This document shows, one piece after another, positions 60,922 to 64,000 of a stretch of DNA of 64,000 nucleotides; within the stretch, counting starts at the first letter, position 1, and each line of letters begins with the position of its first letter. The translations under genes and the position numbers were made by a program. This stretch comes from CAG-791 sp000431495 (GTDB taxonomy: Bacteria > Bacillota > Clostridia > Lachnospirales > Lachnospiraceae): assembly GCA_052117605.1 (NCBI GenBank), contig JBQKIT010000016.1, one strand, 5' to 3'. Below the pieces are notes generated by a model. It did not search any database. It saw nothing but the letters and a program-made list of their open reading frames with translations, and was not told the DNA's origin.

Positions 60922-61953
60922 ATGATGGAGACGGGGACGCAGAACCAGCTTTTGATCCGCGAGCAGCTTGAGGAGCGCGAGAAGGAGATCCTTGCGCCGT
61001 GGGCGGCCTTTTCGGCGAAGTCGAGGGGCAGGCGACGGGAGGAGCCTGAGGATGATCTGCGGCCGGTGTTTCAGAGAGACCGGGACCGGATTCTGCATTC
61101 CAAGTCGTTCCGAAGACTGAAGGACAAGACGCAGGTGTTCATCACACCGGACGGGGATCATTACCGGACGAGAATGACGCATACGCTGGAGGTCTCGCAG
61201 AATGCGAGAACGATCGCCAAGGCGCTGCGGCTCAACGAGGATCTGACGGAGGCAATTGCGCTGGGACATGACCTGGGGCATACGCCGTTTGGGCATGCCG
61301 GTGAGCGGGTTCTGAACCGTCTGTGTCCGGAGGGCTTTGACCATGCGCAGCAGTCGGTGCGGCTTGTGGAGGTTCTGGAGAAGGACGGGCAGGGACTGAA
61401 TCTGACATGGGAGGTCCTGAACGGCTTTGCCAACCACCAGACGGCAGGAAGGCCTGCGACACTGGAGGGAAGGATCGTCCGTTATTCGGATAAGATTGCA
61501 TACTTTCATCATGACATGGATGATGCGATCCGGGGAGGCATTCTTTCGGACGACGATGTGCCGGAAGAGATCGCAAAGGTTCTCGGGCATACCATGGAGG
61601 AGCGCCTGGACACCTACGTGCATGACATCATCTCCAATTCGATGGGACGACCTGTTCTTGAGATGTCGGAGGCGGTCGAGAAGGCATATGGTCAGTTCCG
61701 GGATTTCATGTTCGAGAACGTCTACACGAATCCGAAGGCCAAAGGAGAAGAAGCCAAGGCCATGGGGATTGTGGAGCAGCTGTTTCGTTATTATTACGAG
61801 CATGTGGAACGTTTGCCGGAGTATCTGAAGGATCGCATGGAAAAATTCGGAGATTCACGGGAGCGCATAGTGTGCGACTATATTTCTTCAATGACGGATC
61901 GTTTTGCGATAGCAAAATACGAGGACATCTACGTGCCGAAGTGCTGGCAGTAG
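60922..61953 (+). CDS. dgt: dNTP triphosphohydrolase (dGTPase-like), HD domain
   Basis: About 343 residues. FRRLKDKTQVF, YRTRMTHTLEVSQNARTIAKAL and AIALGHDLGHTPFGHAGERVL contain the HD-domain metal ligands (His, His-Asp), and VRYSDKIAYFHHDMDDAI supplies the distal Asp. LTWEVLNGFANHQ is also typical of dGTPase type-2 proteins that hydrolyse dNTPs to nucleoside and triphosphate. Frame opens at TTG 60883; AGGAGG at 60911-60916 selects ATG 60922 or 60925. The next gene, dnaG, follows 14 bases on; dgt-dnaG is a common clostridial pairing in front of the primase/sigma operon. Confidence 0.92.
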   Translation: MMETGTQNQLLIREQLEEREKEILAPWAAFSAKSRGRRREEPEDDLRPVFQRDRDRILHSKSFRRLKDKTQVFITPDGDHYRTRMTHTLEVSQNARTIAKALRLNEDLTEAIALGHDLGHTPFGHAGERVLNRLCPEGFDHAQQSVRLVEVLEKDGQGLNLTWEVLNGFANHQTAGRPATLEGRIVRYSDKIAYFHHDMDDAIRGGILSDDDVPEEIAKVLGHTMEERLDTYVHDIISNSMGRPVLEMSEAVEKAYGQFRDFMFENVYTNPKAKGEEAKAMGIVEQLFRYYYEHVERLPEYLKDRMEKFGDSRERIVCDYISSMTDRFAIAKYEDIYVPKCWQ

Positions 61954-61967
61954 GAAAGAAGAAGGGA

Positions 61968-63866
61968 ATGTATTATCCGGAAGAAATTGTGGAGCAGGTG
62001 ATTGCGGCGAATGACATCGTCGATGTGATCGGCTCTCATGTGCATTTGAAAAAAAGCGGTGCCAGCTTTATGGGGCTGTGTCCGTTTCATAATGAGAAGA
62101 CGCCTTCGTTTTCGGTGCACCCGGGCAAACAGGTTTTTCACTGCTTTGGCTGCGGCGAGGGCGGGAACGTCCTGACCTTTCTCATGAAATATGAGAATTA
62201 CAGCTTTCAGGAGGCTCTGAAGGTTCTGGCAGACCGGGCGGGCATCAAGCTTCCCGAAGCAAATTATTCGGAGGAGGCAAGGAAGCGAAATGATCAGAGA
62301 GCAGAGCTTCTTGCGATCAACAAGGAGGCTGCCACGTATTATTTCAAGCTTCTCCGGTCTCCGAAGGGGAAAAAGGGACTTGCGTATTTCGAGGAGAGGA
62401 AGCTGTCTCCGCAGACGATGAGCGCCTTCGGGCTTGGCTTTGCGGACGGCTCCAGCTCGGATATGGTTTCGCATCTGAGGTCGAAGGGCTTTTCCGATGA
62501 GAACATTCTGCTCTCCGGCATTGCCGCTTATGACGAGAAGAGGGGACTTCATGACAAGTTCTGGAACCGTGTGATTTTTCCGATCATGGATGTGACGAAT
62601 CGTGTGATCGGCTTCGGCGGCAGAGTCATGGGAGACGGAAAGCCGAAATATCTGAACTCTCCGGAGACGCCGGTCTTTGACAAGTCGAGAAATCTGTACG
62701 GACTCAACATCGCGAAGAAGACAAAATGCGGTTATTTTATCCTCTGTGAGGGCTACATGGATGTCATCGCGATGCATCAGGCGGGCTTTACACAGGCGGT
62801 TGCATCTCTTGGGACGTCGTTCACGGACGGGCAGGCCGCGGTTTTAAAGCGTTATGTGAAGCAGGTTCTTTTGTCCTATGATTCGGACGGCGCGGGCGTT
62901 AAGGCAGCGATGCGCAACATCGGAATCCTGCATGCGGCGGGGCTCACCGGAAAGGTCGTGAACCTGGAGCCATATAAGGATCCGGATGAGTTTATGAAGA
63001 ATCTCGGGCCGGAGGAGTTTCAGAAGCGCTTGGATCAGGCGGAGAACTCGTTCTTCTATCAGATCCGGCAGATTGAGAAGAACTATCGGATGGAGGATCC
63101 CGCCTCCAGGTCAGAGTTTTATCATGAGATCGCAAAGCGCCTCTGCGGATTTGCGGATGAGATTGAACGGGATTCGTATTTAAAGGCCATGTCGCAGAAG
63201 TACTTTATCGACGAAGGAATGCTGCGGCGGGAGGTTGCCTCCTACGGAAGAGTTCTGACAGGGCAGGAAGGGCAGAACGATGCAGGGCGGGAGGACCGTT
63301 TTGCAGGAGCCTATCCGCAGGCAGCAGCTTCCCCGGCCGCACGGCCCAAGGACCCGACGGCGGATAAGCGCATGTCGACGCTGGAGCGGGCAAAAATCCG
63401 GAATGAGTGCCTCCTTCTTACCTGCGTATCGGACGATCCGGGCTTGTATCCGCAGATTCGCGATTACATTTCCGCGGAGGATTTCTCGGAGGGGGTGCCG
63501 CGGCAGGCGGCAGAGAAGTATTTTGCCATTCTGGAGAAGGAAGCGGGAGATAAGCTCGCGCAGGCTTCCGGAAACGGCGTACGGCCCCACGCCTCGCCCT
63601 CGGTGGTGATTGCGATGTTCGAGGATGAGGAGGAGCAGCGGCAGGCGGCGGCCTTGTTTGAGACAAGGCTTCCCGGAATCGGCGAGGAGGAGGTCCAGAA
63701 GCTTCTGCGGGATGTGCTCTGCTCGGTCAAACGCAATTCGATCGACCGGCTGTCAGCGAATATGACCGATGCGGCGGCCCTCGGGAAGCTGATGAAGGCC
63801 AGAAAGGACCTTGCGGCTCTTCAGAAGATCCCGCTGGTTCTGATGATACCGGGAAGTGTGACATAG
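61968..63866 (+). CDS. dnaG: DNA primase
   Basis: About 632 residues. MYYPEEIVEQVIAANDIVDVIGSHV is the start, then the CHC2 zinc finger CPFHNEKTPSF with VFHCFGCGEGGN (Cys-x2-His and Cys-x2-Cys). The TOPRIM domain has LCEGYMDVIAMHQAGF (catalytic Glu) and VLLSYDSDGAGVKAA (DxD). The C-terminal about 200 residues correspond to the DnaB-binding region, with an Ala/Pro/Arg-rich linker near residues 440-465. AAGGG before ATG 61968 selects this start over an open frame from 61872. It synthesises RNA primers for replication. Confidence 0.96.
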   Translation: MYYPEEIVEQVIAANDIVDVIGSHVHLKKSGASFMGLCPFHNEKTPSFSVHPGKQVFHCFGCGEGGNVLTFLMKYENYSFQEALKVLADRAGIKLPEANYSEEARKRNDQRAELLAINKEAATYYFKLLRSPKGKKGLAYFEERKLSPQTMSAFGLGFADGSSSDMVSHLRSKGFSDENILLSGIAAYDEKRGLHDKFWNRVIFPIMDVTNRVIGFGGRVMGDGKPKYLNSPETPVFDKSRNLYGLNIAKKTKCGYFILCEGYMDVIAMHQAGFTQAVASLGTSFTDGQAAVLKRYVKQVLLSYDSDGAGVKAAMRNIGILHAAGLTGKVVNLEPYKDPDEFMKNLGPEEFQKRLDQAENSFFYQIRQIEKNYRMEDPASRSEFYHEIAKRLCGFADEIERDSYLKAMSQKYFIDEGMLRREVASYGRVLTGQEGQNDAGREDRFAGAYPQAAASPAARPKDPTADKRMSTLERAKIRNECLLLTCVSDDPGLYPQIRDYISAEDFSEGVPRQAAEKYFAILEKEAGDKLAQASGNGVRPHASPSVVIAMFEDEEEQRQAAALFETRLPGIGEEEVQKLLRDVLCSVKRNSIDRLSANMTDAAALGKLMKARKDLAALQKIPLVLMIPGSVT

Positions 63867-64000
63867 AAAAATGCCGCCTTGAGCGGCAGGGAGACCAGCT
63901 ATGAAAAGTCAAGCATAGATTAGCAGAAAATTATCTTTTTTATCAGTGGCTATAAAAGGGTAACTCTAACAGAGCTCCCCAAAGGGTGCTTTTCAAAATC
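63867..64000 (+). other. Region after dnaG, no gene seen
   Basis: A small dyad TGCCGC/GCGGCA (around 63873-63889) follows the dnaG stop but lacks a T run, so it is not a convincing terminator. A five-codon ATG frame at 63901 is too short to support. No sigma factor start is visible before the window ends. Confidence 0.5.

Noticed and set aside
60892..61803. 303-residue minus-strand open frame opposite dgt
   Set aside because: It mirrors the HD-domain gene, is Arg/Leu-rich without motif and has no start signal.

Overview
The window reads as chromosomal DNA of a low-to-mid GC Firmicute, most likely a Lachnospiraceae-type Clostridium relative. This rests on a clostridial-order Rnf operon (C-D-G-E-A-B), AGGAGG-type ribosome binding sites with frequent ATGA/TAATG stop-start overlaps, the Gx transporter / NusG-domain-II / ApbE group, and the dgt-dnaG pair. 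I cannot name a species. No transposase, integrase, phage gene or CRISPR array was seen.

Region 1 (1-36132) is a large surface-glycan locus. It holds many cytoplasmic glycosyltransferases (GT2, GT4, GT6, GT11, two proteins with fucosyltransferase-like motifs, DUF5672), two DegT-type sugar aminotransferases, two Wzy-like polymerases, a PglK/MsbA-like ABC flippase, an MBOAT O-acyltransferase with an SGNH partner, an acyltransferase-3 protein, and six large polytopic proteins (YfhO, DUF6056 x2, GtrII-like and two unassigned). The first 6.8 kb and about 12-17 kb are visibly more AT-rich than the rest, so the locus looks mosaic. A decayed DUF2971 gene marks 12.4-12.8 kb. Two genes (GT11 and a polymerase, 24506-27276) are inverted within the otherwise plus-strand locus. 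GT11 plus an ABO-family GT6 suggest a blood-group-like terminal structure, which is inference.

Region 2 (36133-41700) is a complete Rnf operon with its own promoter and an excellent terminator. It encodes the ferredoxin:NAD+ oxidoreductase ion pump.

Region 3 (41759-55128) is a second glycan locus on the plus strand: an FAD oxidoreductase, a membrane-anchored GT2, an epimerase-like SDR, a TIM-barrel isomerase-like protein, another GT2, an acyltransferase-3 protein and four large polytopic proteins that could be GT-C enzymes. The set suggests a modified sugar loaded on a lipid carrier and transferred outside the membrane.

Region 4 (55145-64000) is housekeeping: Gx transporter, NusG domain II protein and ApbE (the flavin-loading enzyme that RnfD and RnfG require), Hsp33, a small membrane protein, an SGNH hydrolase, three tRNAs (Leu-CAG, Leu-UAA, Val-GAC) behind a strong promoter, a terminator, four tandem 52-bp hairpin repeats, a dNTP triphosphohydrolase and DNA primase.
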